Origin: Fuerstiella sp.
GTDB lineage: Bacteria > Planctomycetota > Planctomycetia > Planctomycetales > Planctomycetaceae
DNA: 42,248 nt
Assembly (NCBI GenBank): GCA_029941865.1
Contig: JAPYTO010000028.1
Span: forward strand, 1-42,248
Reading direction: 5' to 3'
Part shown: piece by piece, positions 34,875 to 42,039 of the stretch
Position numbering within the stretch: position 1 is the stretch's first letter
How the letters are laid out: every line of letters starts with the position of its first letter
The notes under the pieces: model-generated
Seen by the model: only the letters and a program-made list of their open reading frames with translations
Databases searched by the model: none
Told to the model about the DNA's origin: nothing
Program-made: the position numbers and the translations under genes

Positions 34875-36188
34875 CTACTTTGTTTCGGCCAGATCCACGC
34901 AGATGATTTCGTTGTCGTTGCGGATGTAGGCGTGTTGGTTGGCGAAGGCAGGCATGCTCCAGACGATGTCTCGCCCGTACGCGACGTTACTGGGTTCGAT
35001 GACTTTCGCTCGGTCGATTTCTTCGAATCCCTGCGGAGACAGTCTGGCGATAATCAGTTCACCGAGTTCATTAAATAACCAGAAACGATCTTCGTGCTGC
35101 ACAAGGAACGCTGTTGCGGAATCGGTGGGGCGTTGTCCAAGTACGTCGGTGGTCTCCCACAGACGTTCGCCGTCAGGCAGTCTGATGGCGCGCATGACTC
35201 CCTTTTGATCGAAGCCGTACAGTACGTCGTCCAACAGGAACGGCTGAACATTCACGGGGCAGATAATGTTCTTTTTCCCGCGCCAGACTTCGGTGGCAGC
35301 GGGTTTGTCGGACGCCATTCTGATCATCAGGCTTTGTTTGTTAAACCCGGCCACGTACAGGTATTCGCCGGCAACCACGGGCGACATGATCATCGATCCG
35401 CTGGACGCCTTGTACGGGACCGACCAGTATTCCCTGCCCGTTTCCGGGTCCACCGACGTGACCGCATTCGGACGCAGCAGAAGCAACTGACGCACGCCCG
35501 CGTGCTGGATAATTGTCGGTGGCGAATAACCCAGTTGCGGCGATGTTCCCGTCCGCCAGATTTCTTCGCCGGTGAATTTGTTCAAAGCAACAGCGTGGCT
35601 GCCCGTTCCTCCGGCAAGCGTCAGCAGCTTGTCACCGTCAATCAAAGGATGAGCCGCGTATCCCCACAGCGGAGTCTTTGTACCGTATTCGTTCTTCAGG
35701 TTCTTCTGCCACACCACGTTGCCGGTCAGAATGTCGAAGCAGAACAAGTGGCCTTCCGCACCCAGCGTATAAACTCGATTGCCGTCCACGGTTGGTGTGC
35801 ACCGTGGTCCGGATGGGTACGAAATGGTGTAACTGACAGCGTATTCGCGCTGCCATAGTATCTGGCCGGATGTCTGGTCGAGACACAACACACGTTCTGT
35901 GCCGGTGAATTCCTTCCGATCAAAGTTGGCAATCCTGACGTTATCACGAGTGACGTAGTCGGTGACAAAGACCTTGCCGGCCGCCACCGCTGGTCCGGCA
36001 AAACCGCCGGCGATCAGTGTTCGCCACAGAATCTTCGGACCGCCGTCCGGAAACTTATTCACGACCCCGGATTCGCGCCAGACGTTGTCGCGCTCAGGTC
36101 CCATCCACTGAGGCCAGTCGTCGGCCACCACTGCCACCGATGTGACGACAAGCAACAACAACGATCGAATCACCACATCAAGCTCCAT
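34875..36188 (-). CDS. Secreted PQQ-like beta-propeller protein
   Basis: The 437-residue protein from ATG 36188 has GGAA six to nine bases upstream and a signal peptide (MELDVVIRSLLLLVVTSVAVVADD). It opens with DWPQWMGPERDNVWRESGVVNKFPDGGPKILWRT, the usual start of planctomycete PQQ-propellers. Blades show tryptophan-docking motifs: RVLCLDQTSGQILWQREYAV, HLFCFDILTGNVVWQKNL, HAVALNKFTGEEIWRTGTS, VTSVDPETGREYWSVPYK, VMRAIRLPDGERLWETTDV. PQQ ligands and a dehydrogenase catalytic Asp pair are not evident, so it may not bind PQQ; such proteins often act as scaffolds or sensors. It is likely the first gene of a minus-strand unit with the beta-helix and perhaps the LRR gene. Confidence 0.9.
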   Translation of the reverse strand: MELDVVIRSLLLLVVTSVAVVADDWPQWMGPERDNVWRESGVVNKFPDGGPKILWRTLIAGGFAGPAVAAGKVFVTDYVTRDNVRIANFDRKEFTGTERVLCLDQTSGQILWQREYAVSYTISYPSGPRCTPTVDGNRVYTLGAEGHLFCFDILTGNVVWQKNLKNEYGTKTPLWGYAAHPLIDGDKLLTLAGGTGSHAVALNKFTGEEIWRTGTSPQLGYSPPTIIQHAGVRQLLLLRPNAVTSVDPETGREYWSVPYKASSGSMIMSPVVAGEYLYVAGFNKQSLMIRMASDKPAATEVWRGKKNIICPVNVQPFLLDDVLYGFDQKGVMRAIRLPDGERLWETTDVLGQRPTDSATAFLVQHEDRFWLFNELGELIIARLSPQGFEEIDRAKVIEPSNVAYGRDIVWSMPAFANQHAYIRNDNEIICVDLAETK

Positions 36189-36277
36189 TGAATTTCCAAA
36201 CACAGACAAAATGTTTCCGAGACTTCCTTCATTCTGCACGATGAAGTGCTGGAAGAGGAGTCACTCGACTGTCAGGA

Positions 36278-37417
36278 ATGTATCCTGACGAATTCTCAAG
36301 AAACAATCGAGCCGTGCCACTGTTGTGCGTGTCCCCCTCAGACAGGGTTCACCTGCAGCAACCTTCCACGACGCTCACATCGGAAATCACTTTGGCAACC
36401 TCGACACCCACGGCCACATCAGCAGCCGGCCGCATCAGCTACGGGCCGGACGCTGCACTCGTGGGAGTCGCCCTGATCTGGGGGATTAATATCCCGATTA
36501 TGAAGACCGGGCTGGATCAGCTGGATCCGTTCGTCTTCAATGCCATTCGACTGACGATCTCAGCCTGCGTGCTGGGCGGCTTCGCACTGCGAGAACATCG
36601 GCGGGGACATCGTTCAAAACCGGGCGTTTCACGAACCCGGATTCTGATTTACGGAATTGTCGTTTCCGGGTTCTACCAGTTGTTATTTCTGCTGGGCATC
36701 GACCGAACAACGTCCGGCAACACGGCACTGATCATTTGCACCGTACCCATGTGGACGGCCTTGCTGGCCCGCTTGTTTATTGGCGAAAGACTGCTGCGGC
36801 TGGCATGGTGCGGGTTGCTGGTTGCGCTGTCAGGCACTGTGATCGTGGCGTTGCAGAAGGGTGACGTTACGACCGGTTCCGAATACCTGGCTGGCAATCT
36901 CTGCATTCTGGGTGCGGCGTTAGTCTGGTCTGCCGCAACCGTCGGCAGTCGATCGATGCTGAAATCGATTTCTCCGCTGCGGCTGTCGGCAACGGCGGCC
37001 GTGATCGCTCTGCCACTTCATCTTCTTTTTGCTGTGGGGCGTTACGAACAAAGCATGTCCGCGCTGCAGTCTGTTGATGTTTGGCTGATCATTGTTTATG
37101 CGGGTGTTCTTTCCAGCGGACTGGCCTTGCCGATGTGGAATTTCGGCGTGCGTCATGCTGGTGCGGCACATGCCGCCATCATTCAGAACCTGATTCCGCT
37201 GATCGCGATTCTGGCGGCATGGCTGGCTCGAGGAGAATCTGCGACGACAGCTCAACTGTTTGGCGGTGGATTGATTCTCGGTGGACTGGTCATTATGCGA
37301 TACGGACGACAGAATCATGACGTGACACCAGCCGCCAAATCCGAATCAACACGCAGTGTGGCGATAAGCGTTGTTCCCAAAGGTACCAAAAATGATGTTC
37401 CGTTGCCTGACTGTTGA
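36278..37417 (+). CDS. EamA/DMT-family transporter with long N-terminal extension
   Basis: The 379-residue protein has ten membrane segments in two EamA repeats: AALVGVALIWGINIPIMKTGL to ISACVLGGFAL, ILIYGIVVSGFYQLLFLLGI, NTALIICTVPMWTALLARLFIGERLLRLAWCGLLVALSGTVIVAL, LCILGAALVWSAATVGSRSM, LSATAAVIALPLHLLFAVG, WLIIVYAGVLSSGLALPMWNFGV, AAIIQNLIPLIAILAAWLARGE, LFGGGLILGGLVIMRYG. The first ~55 residues are polar, so the true start may be later; a GTG at 36314 is one option. The second N-terminal repeat 'T-S-G-N-T-A-L-I' and 'L-I-P-L-I-A-I-L' match typical EamA exporters. It exports an unknown metabolite across the inner membrane. It is unlike the EamA gene at 4012 in detail. The next gene starts before its stop, so they form an operon. 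Confidence 0.85.
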   Translation: MYPDEFSRNNRAVPLLCVSPSDRVHLQQPSTTLTSEITLATSTPTATSAAGRISYGPDAALVGVALIWGINIPIMKTGLDQLDPFVFNAIRLTISACVLGGFALREHRRGHRSKPGVSRTRILIYGIVVSGFYQLLFLLGIDRTTSGNTALIICTVPMWTALLARLFIGERLLRLAWCGLLVALSGTVIVALQKGDVTTGSEYLAGNLCILGAALVWSAATVGSRSMLKSISPLRLSATAAVIALPLHLLFAVGRYEQSMSALQSVDVWLIIVYAGVLSSGLALPMWNFGVRHAGAAHAAIIQNLIPLIAILAAWLARGESATTAQLFGGGLILGGLVIMRYGRQNHDVTPAAKSESTRSVAISVVPKGTKNDVPLPDC

Positions 37418-38261
37418 TCAGCATCACCGATCGTTCAAGGGCATGATTGTGATGGCCTTGAGTTGCGCGCAGCTGGCGACTGCTGTTGTCGCCATGTGGA
37501 CTACGGCAGCAGCTGCCGGCGGCGAGGAGCCGCAGTCCGTCCGAATCCTGTGCTACAACATTCACTACGGCCAGGGAAACGACGGCGTTTACGATATTCC
37601 GCGGCTGGCGGAAGTGATCAACCGACTGAAACCGGACCTTGTGGCTTTGCAGGAAGTGGACGTTGGCGTTAAACGATCCGGGCGAATTCATGAGGCCCGG
37701 CAACTCGGACGACTCACGAATATGGCCGTCCGCTACGGGCCAACTCAGCATTACGAGGGCGGTCTGTTCGGCAATGCTGTTTTGACGCGGCTGCCGATTC
37801 TGGACGTCGTCATTCGACCACTGCCGTACACGGAAAGCACCCTGGAACGGACGACCTATCCTCGCGGGGCCATCGCCGTGACGGTGCGTGGCCCGAACGA
37901 ACAACCGCTGCGTTTCATCAGCACTCATTTTCAGCACAATGTGGAAGAAGACAGAGTTGCCGAGGCACATGCCATCAATAGATTGTTTGCGGACGACACA
38001 GACAACATTCCGACGATTCTGGCCGGAGACATGAATGCCACGCCGGACGCAGAACCCGTCACCGTTCTGCAGCAGCGCTGGACAAACGCCATTGACGACA
38101 GGGCCGCTCCGTCAGCACCGTCGAGCGATCCTCGCAATCGCATCGATTACATTTTCCACCGACCGACGGAACGGTTTCGCATTGTCGAAACGAAAGTCAT
38201 CGATGAACCGATGGCGTCAGACCACTGTCCTGTGTTCGCGGTGCTTGAGTTTACGCAGTGA
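37392..38261 (+). CDS. Exported endonuclease/exonuclease/phosphatase (EEP) family hydrolase
   Basis: The 289-residue protein from ATG 37392 overlaps the EamA gene by 26 bases; another start at 37443 would give a shorter signal. The export signal is GMIVMALSCAQLATAVVAMWTTAAAAG. The catalytic fold is complete: RILCYNIHYGQG (Asn), DLVALQEVDVG (metal-binding Glu), IRPLPYTES, LRFISTHFQHN (His), ILAGDMNATPDAEP (Asp/Asn), RIDYIFH and SDHCPVFAVL (terminal D-H pair). Family members are magnesium-dependent phosphodiesterases that hydrolyse nucleic acids, inositol phosphates or sphingomyelin; the exported form here suits an extracytoplasmic phosphate source. Coupling to a transporter suggests, without proof, linked import or export of product. 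Confidence 0.92.
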   Translation: MMFRCLTVDQHHRSFKGMIVMALSCAQLATAVVAMWTTAAAAGGEEPQSVRILCYNIHYGQGNDGVYDIPRLAEVINRLKPDLVALQEVDVGVKRSGRIHEARQLGRLTNMAVRYGPTQHYEGGLFGNAVLTRLPILDVVIRPLPYTESTLERTTYPRGAIAVTVRGPNEQPLRFISTHFQHNVEEDRVAEAHAINRLFADDTDNIPTILAGDMNATPDAEPVTVLQQRWTNAIDDRAAPSAPSSDPRNRIDYIFHRPTERFRIVETKVIDEPMASDHCPVFAVLEFTQ

Positions 38262-38275
38262 GGCCAGCGTAATTG

Positions 38276-38330
38276 ATACAAGCACGCAGCGCATGCAAAT
38301 GTGATTCTCAAACGTCTGAGACCCACTCGC
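38276..38330. repeat. Inverted-repeat element, ATACAAGC family, copy 3 (right end lost)
   Basis: It begins ATACAAGCACGCAGCGCATG like the other two. Its middle (GATTCTCAAACG.. CACTCGCCCGCTTA) aligns with copy 1, but the terminal GCTTGTAT is absent. It starts 15 bases after the EEP gene's stop and runs close to the convergent stop at 38343. Confidence 0.75.
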
Positions 38331-38342
38331 CCGCTTAAGTCC

Positions 38343-40154
38343 TTAAAACTTTCTCAGCCGCGTTTTCGTCGCAATGCTCTTCTGATCCTCGATCTGCATC
38401 TCGGTGATCTTCCACTGCCCATCGCGAGGCTCCACGGAAAACAGAGCAGCGAACTGGTTTTGTCGCTCGTGCACATGACCCCAGTGTTCCACCGTGCCGC
38501 TGACGGTCCAGCAACTTCGATAGCGAAAACCGGGCCACTGTGCATGGGGTGACACAGCAGCCTGCTGACCATCGTCATATTCAACAGCGCGAACGCGGGC
38601 CACCGCGCCGCCTTGTTCTCGGATCTGCAGACTTTCACGCAGCTGCAGATAAAGTGATTCCAGCAACGGGCCGTCGACTGACTGGTTCAGCGCTTCATAG
38701 ATTCGGTCTTCCGTGCCAAAGTCCAGGGCCCGGTAGGCCCCCGTGTGCAACTGTTTGAAGATCCGGTCCGTGTCTGCCACTTCCGGCAGCGGGGCAAACG
38801 GATGAGCCACCTCGATTCTTGCAAACGGCCACGTTACAACGCCCAGTACGCAGAGCGCTGCTGCGATTTTGAATCCCCAGGTTTTCCCGAAAATCGCACA
38901 CGCCAAAGCCAGCACGATGGCACAGATGGATGCCACGGGCACCACAAGTTGCGGTAACGGGGGAACGTCTGCACTAACCGCAGCAACGGGCTGCGGCAGA
39001 ACAGTTTCGTCTGCTGTCCAACGAAACACATTGTCCACGGGTTCATTGAATCGAGAGAATTCAAAGCGTTGCATGCGATCGGGATACGAAAACACGACGG
39101 ACTGCACTTTGCGAAGTGAGGAGTGAAATTTGTTCCACGTAACACCGGCTTCGCGGACGGAATCGTCGACCGTGCGATAGGTCATGATGACGCCGACTCG
39201 ACCGTTGGCCAGACTCACCCGCCGCTGTTCTGCCTGGCGAGCGAAGTCTTTCAGATCCAGTCCGTAAAAGTCGATGCGAGTAAATTCCGGTTCGACCGCG
39301 ACGCCGTTGATCGTTGTGGGATTCACGCCCGACAACCAGTCGCGAATCAGTGCTCTGACGCCGTCCTGTTCGCCGACTTCGATGAAGGCCGGGTCTTTGT
39401 GTTCCATCGGCATGATAGTCCGCAGGCTGGCCAGTGGAATCAGCACTTCGTGCCGGACCTCGGCGGGTTCGATATAGATGAACGAATACACGCTGCTGTA
39501 ACTGGTGATGCCCAGAGTCGCTTCACGCTGTTTTTCGAACCACGCTTCCCAGTCCTCGTCCGACGAATCGTCCGAAAGTTCTTGCTGGTCCCAATCAAAA
39601 CGCAACGTCTCCGCAGCTCCGGGCTTGAGTGACTCGGTGTAGGTCATTTCCGTGCCGGCCTGATGCAGAGTCAGTTTCATCTCGGACGGAAAGATAAAGT
39701 TCTCATCGCTGATATCCTGTTGCAGCGTCAAGAACTCGGGTGGCTCTGCAAATGGGTATTCCAATTCATACGTGGCTGTGAACAGCATCAGATCATCGAC
39801 GGGAATTCCTTCTTCAGGAATCTCGAACCTCTGCACATCAGTAACACTGCCCTTGAAGGCATCACCTTTGGCATCACGCAGTGTGAATTTGTCCAGCAGG
39901 AACTGCTTGTGCTGTTCCAGCCCGCGACTCAGTTCAGCAGCAGAAATCACGTCCTGTTCGTCGGGTTCCAGCCCCTGAAACAGAAACAGGTCTTCGGCGA
40001 ACAACTTGATTCTGACACGAGCCGCCGTACGAGTCACAAAGACCTGCGTTTCCGTCACCGAAATCGGATGACCGGCCAGCGCGACGGTGCTGGTTCCTGT
40101 GCAACACAGCAATGTCAGTATTTGTGCGCAGGAAACGCGAATAAAAAACGTCAT
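38343..40154 (-). CDS. Large exported protein with membrane pair, unknown function
   Basis: The 603-residue protein from ATG 40154 begins with a signal peptide (MTFFIRVSCAQILTLLCCTGTSTVALAG); an upstream start would add 25 residues. Residues ~30-400 are soluble with many strands (HPISVTETQVFVTRTAARVRIKLFAEDLFLFQGL, EMKLTLHQAGTEMTYTESL, SSVYSFIYIEPAEVRHEVLIPLASLR, AVEPEFTRIDFYGLDLKDFA). Two hydrophobic segments lie at ~420-470 (LVVPVASICAIVLALACAIFG; IAAALCVLGVVTWPFA). The last ~130 residues form another soluble domain (DTDRIFKQLHTGAYRALDFGTEDRIYEALNQSVDG, ending in WKITEMQIEDQKSI). This layout of two soluble domains on either side of a helical hairpin suggests envelope anchoring. I do not recognise the family. 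The strand 'QVFVTRTAARVRIKLFAEDL' resembles exported HupE-type N-domains. Confidence 0.7.
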   Translation of the reverse strand: MTFFIRVSCAQILTLLCCTGTSTVALAGHPISVTETQVFVTRTAARVRIKLFAEDLFLFQGLEPDEQDVISAAELSRGLEQHKQFLLDKFTLRDAKGDAFKGSVTDVQRFEIPEEGIPVDDLMLFTATYELEYPFAEPPEFLTLQQDISDENFIFPSEMKLTLHQAGTEMTYTESLKPGAAETLRFDWDQQELSDDSSDEDWEAWFEKQREATLGITSYSSVYSFIYIEPAEVRHEVLIPLASLRTIMPMEHKDPAFIEVGEQDGVRALIRDWLSGVNPTTINGVAVEPEFTRIDFYGLDLKDFARQAEQRRVSLANGRVGVIMTYRTVDDSVREAGVTWNKFHSSLRKVQSVVFSYPDRMQRFEFSRFNEPVDNVFRWTADETVLPQPVAAVSADVPPLPQLVVPVASICAIVLALACAIFGKTWGFKIAAALCVLGVVTWPFARIEVAHPFAPLPEVADTDRIFKQLHTGAYRALDFGTEDRIYEALNQSVDGPLLESLYLQLRESLQIREQGGAVARVRAVEYDDGQQAAVSPHAQWPGFRYRSCWTVSGTVEHWGHVHERQNQFAALFSVEPRDGQWKITEMQIEDQKSIATKTRLRKF

Positions 40155-40240
40155 AAACTGAAGCCTGTGAAAACCCGGATGGATTTTCAGGAAAAACATC
40201 CGCTTTGCGGCCACCTTCTGAGCGGCCAACGGGAGCGGAC

Positions 40241-40285
40241 CAACTGTTTCCGAGCGTTAGCTCGAATAATCCGTCGAAGACGGCG
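40241..40285. repeat. Two-hairpin repeat, copy B
   Basis: CCGAGC/GCTCG around 'gtta' and CCGTC/GACGG around GAA repeat the arrangement of copy A at 27430, in the same orientation relative to the plus strand. The bases that differ fall mostly in loops and spacers, not stems. Confidence 0.75.
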
Positions 40286-40347
40286 GTCAGCATACCCGAA
40301 ACCGGGCGGGAACGAACGCGTCTTTTGTAACGACCTTATTTGGTCAG

Positions 40348-40402
40348 TTTGTGGTGCAGGCGTCCCGCCTGCAACGGGCAGCCGAGACGGCTGCGCCACA
40401 AA
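40348..40402. repeat. Compound palindrome (cruciform-like, three stems)
   Basis: The outer stem TTTGTGG (40348-40354) faces CCACAAA (40396-40402). Inside are two perfect hairpins: GCAGGCG/CGCCTGC (40356-40372) and GCAGCCG/CGGCTGC (40378-40394). The whole could fold as a three-way junction. It lies in the promoter region of the ceramidase-like gene. Confidence 0.75.
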
Positions 40403-40530
40403 TCATGACACCACTTTGTTTTTCGTTGCTGGAAATGAGTTTCGTCATTGAGGCAACGTTTGCGCGCTGTTCGCGGCTCTTGTGAGCCCGTACACTGTTC
40501 TTACCACGTGCAAATCTCAAGGATACAGAA

Positions 40531-41925
40531 ATGAAAACAACTCGCGTCATCACGCTCGGTCTTATTTGCTCGATTCCACTTTTTTCCCGCATTGCCGCGG
40601 CGAAGGACGGGCAGTTTGCGGTGGAGTCGAATCTGCTGGCGGGCGTCGCAAAGGTCGACATCACGCCGGAAGACGTCGACGGTATGGAAGTCACCGGTCA
40701 TCGTCGAATTGTCCACGGTGTTCGTGACCCACTGCGAGCTGGTGTGCTGATGCTGAGTGATGGCAACACGAAAGCCGCTATCGTAACGCTGGACACCATC
40801 GGTGCATGGGATGAAATGGTCAAGCTCGCGCGGACTCGGATCGAGCGGGAGACCGGAGTCCCGTCGCTAAATATCATCGTCGCTGCGTCGCACAACCATT
40901 CCGGGCCGGACTTTGATGCCGGTTCGAAGTGGGGACACGCACTGATTGACAAACTGGGTGTTGCCGCGAAGCAGGCGGCAAGCAACATGCGGACGGTCAC
41001 TGTCGGCTACGCCGAAGATCGGATCGGCTTCAGTATTAACCGTCGCAAAGTGATCGACGGCCGTGCGGTCGTTCGTCTCAATGCGGAGGGACCCAACGAT
41101 CAGAGAGTCAAGGTGCTGCGGTTTGACGATGGCCGTTCACTGACGCCGCTGGCGGTGGTGATGCATGCCGTCTGTCATCCGTGCTTCTTCACGTGGGGCG
41201 ACAAGGGAACGCAGCCATATCCCAACGGGTATCCAATGATGAGTGCCGACTTTCCCGGCGAGGCTCAAAGTTTTGTTGAGATGTGTTACGGACAGAAAAC
41301 CAGCGCGATGTTTCTGCAGGGATGCGCGGGAGACATTCGGCCCAACCTGCCCGGATATCCGTATCGATGTGCCGACGAGGCAGATATTCAGTGGGCCGGA
41401 CGAGATCTCGGTAGTGCCGTCGTGCGTTCGCTTGCTCGCTCTGTGACGCGTGAACAGTTGAAACAACGACCTTCGTACTACCAGATTCGGGCGGCCAGCA
41501 CGGTCGTGTCGCTGCCCGGCAAAGAAGGAAGAATATCGGCCGAGTTATCAGCGCTGAAAATCGGGCCGTATCTGTTGCTGACGATGCCAGGTGAACCGAT
41601 GGTCGAGTACGGATTCAAGCTGGAAAAAGCAATCGCAGACCGGGCGATTCCGATCATCGTCGGATACGCAAACGGGAATCTGGGCTACATCGCCACGGCC
41701 GACGCATACGATGTCGGCGGTTATGAGCCGAACACTTCGAAGCTCACACCTGAAGCCGAGTTAATGATTCTCACGGAACTCGGTCAATTGGCGGACCGCG
41801 TGGTGGGCGACGTCTTTGAATCGTTTTCGAAGCACCCGAAAGAAATCAAGCTTCGCGAGGAACGTGAAAAAGCACGGAGGGAAGAGAAGGGATCAGGGTC
41901 TCAGCGTGGGAAGTCGGAACAGTAG
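40531..41925 (+). CDS. Neutral/alkaline ceramidase N-terminal-domain-like secreted protein
   Basis: The 464-residue protein has a Sec signal (MKTTRVITLGLICSIPLFSRIAAA) and AAGGA eight bases before its ATG. It matches the catalytic N-domain of neutral ceramidases: LLAGVAKVDITPED, HGVRDPLRAGVLML, AASHNHSGPDF (HxH zinc ligands), VVMHAVCHPCFF, and a late EPMVEYGFKLEKA, YANGNLGYI. It lacks the long C-terminal domain of true ceramidases (~650-700 residues in total). The nucleophile position, 'G-D-x-S-P-N' in ceramidases, reads GDIRPN here with Arg270. It therefore probably keeps a zinc hydrolase fold but not ceramidase chemistry. The C-terminus is a charged helix (EEREKARREEKGSG). It is widely spread in planctomycetes with unknown substrate. 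Confidence 0.88.
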   Translation: MKTTRVITLGLICSIPLFSRIAAAKDGQFAVESNLLAGVAKVDITPEDVDGMEVTGHRRIVHGVRDPLRAGVLMLSDGNTKAAIVTLDTIGAWDEMVKLARTRIERETGVPSLNIIVAASHNHSGPDFDAGSKWGHALIDKLGVAAKQAASNMRTVTVGYAEDRIGFSINRRKVIDGRAVVRLNAEGPNDQRVKVLRFDDGRSLTPLAVVMHAVCHPCFFTWGDKGTQPYPNGYPMMSADFPGEAQSFVEMCYGQKTSAMFLQGCAGDIRPNLPGYPYRCADEADIQWAGRDLGSAVVRSLARSVTREQLKQRPSYYQIRAASTVVSLPGKEGRISAELSALKIGPYLLLTMPGEPMVEYGFKLEKAIADRAIPIIVGYANGNLGYIATADAYDVGGYEPNTSKLTPEAELMILTELGQLADRVVGDVFESFSKHPKEIKLREEREKARREEKGSGSQRGKSEQ

Positions 41926-41961
41926 CAATCGTCGACTGTTGCGTGAATCCTGTTGTGTCGT

Positions 41962-42021
41962 GTGCCACTGGCTCCGCCAGTGCGTTTAACGTCCCGAAAG
42001 CACTGGCAAAGCCAGTGGCAC
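41962..42021. repeat. GTGCCACTGGC palindrome (best copy)
   Basis: The left arm 41962-41983 (GTGCCACTGGCTCCGCCAG, then TGC) pairs with the right arm 42000-42021 at 20 of 22 positions. Each arm is itself a short palindrome (CACTGGC with GCCAGTG). It lies between two convergent genes, following the ceramidase-like stop, and has a degraded relative at 27063. It could end transcripts from both strands. Confidence 0.8.
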
Positions 42022-42039
42022 GCAAACTCAGAAAATTCG

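Larger units (their letters stand above)
40155..40530. other. 376-base divergent region with repeats
   Basis: It separates the large unknown gene (minus) and the ceramidase-like gene (plus). It holds the second copy of the two-hairpin repeat (40241-40285) and a compound palindrome (40348-40402). The ribosome binding site AAGGA sits eight bases before the ATG at 40531. No gene or RNA gene is seen. Confidence 0.5.

Noticed and set aside
15131-38330. Possible CRISPR or tRNA origin of the ATACAAGC repeats
   Set aside because: Copies are kilobases apart with no spacer periodicity, and no cloverleaf or anticodon stem is formed.
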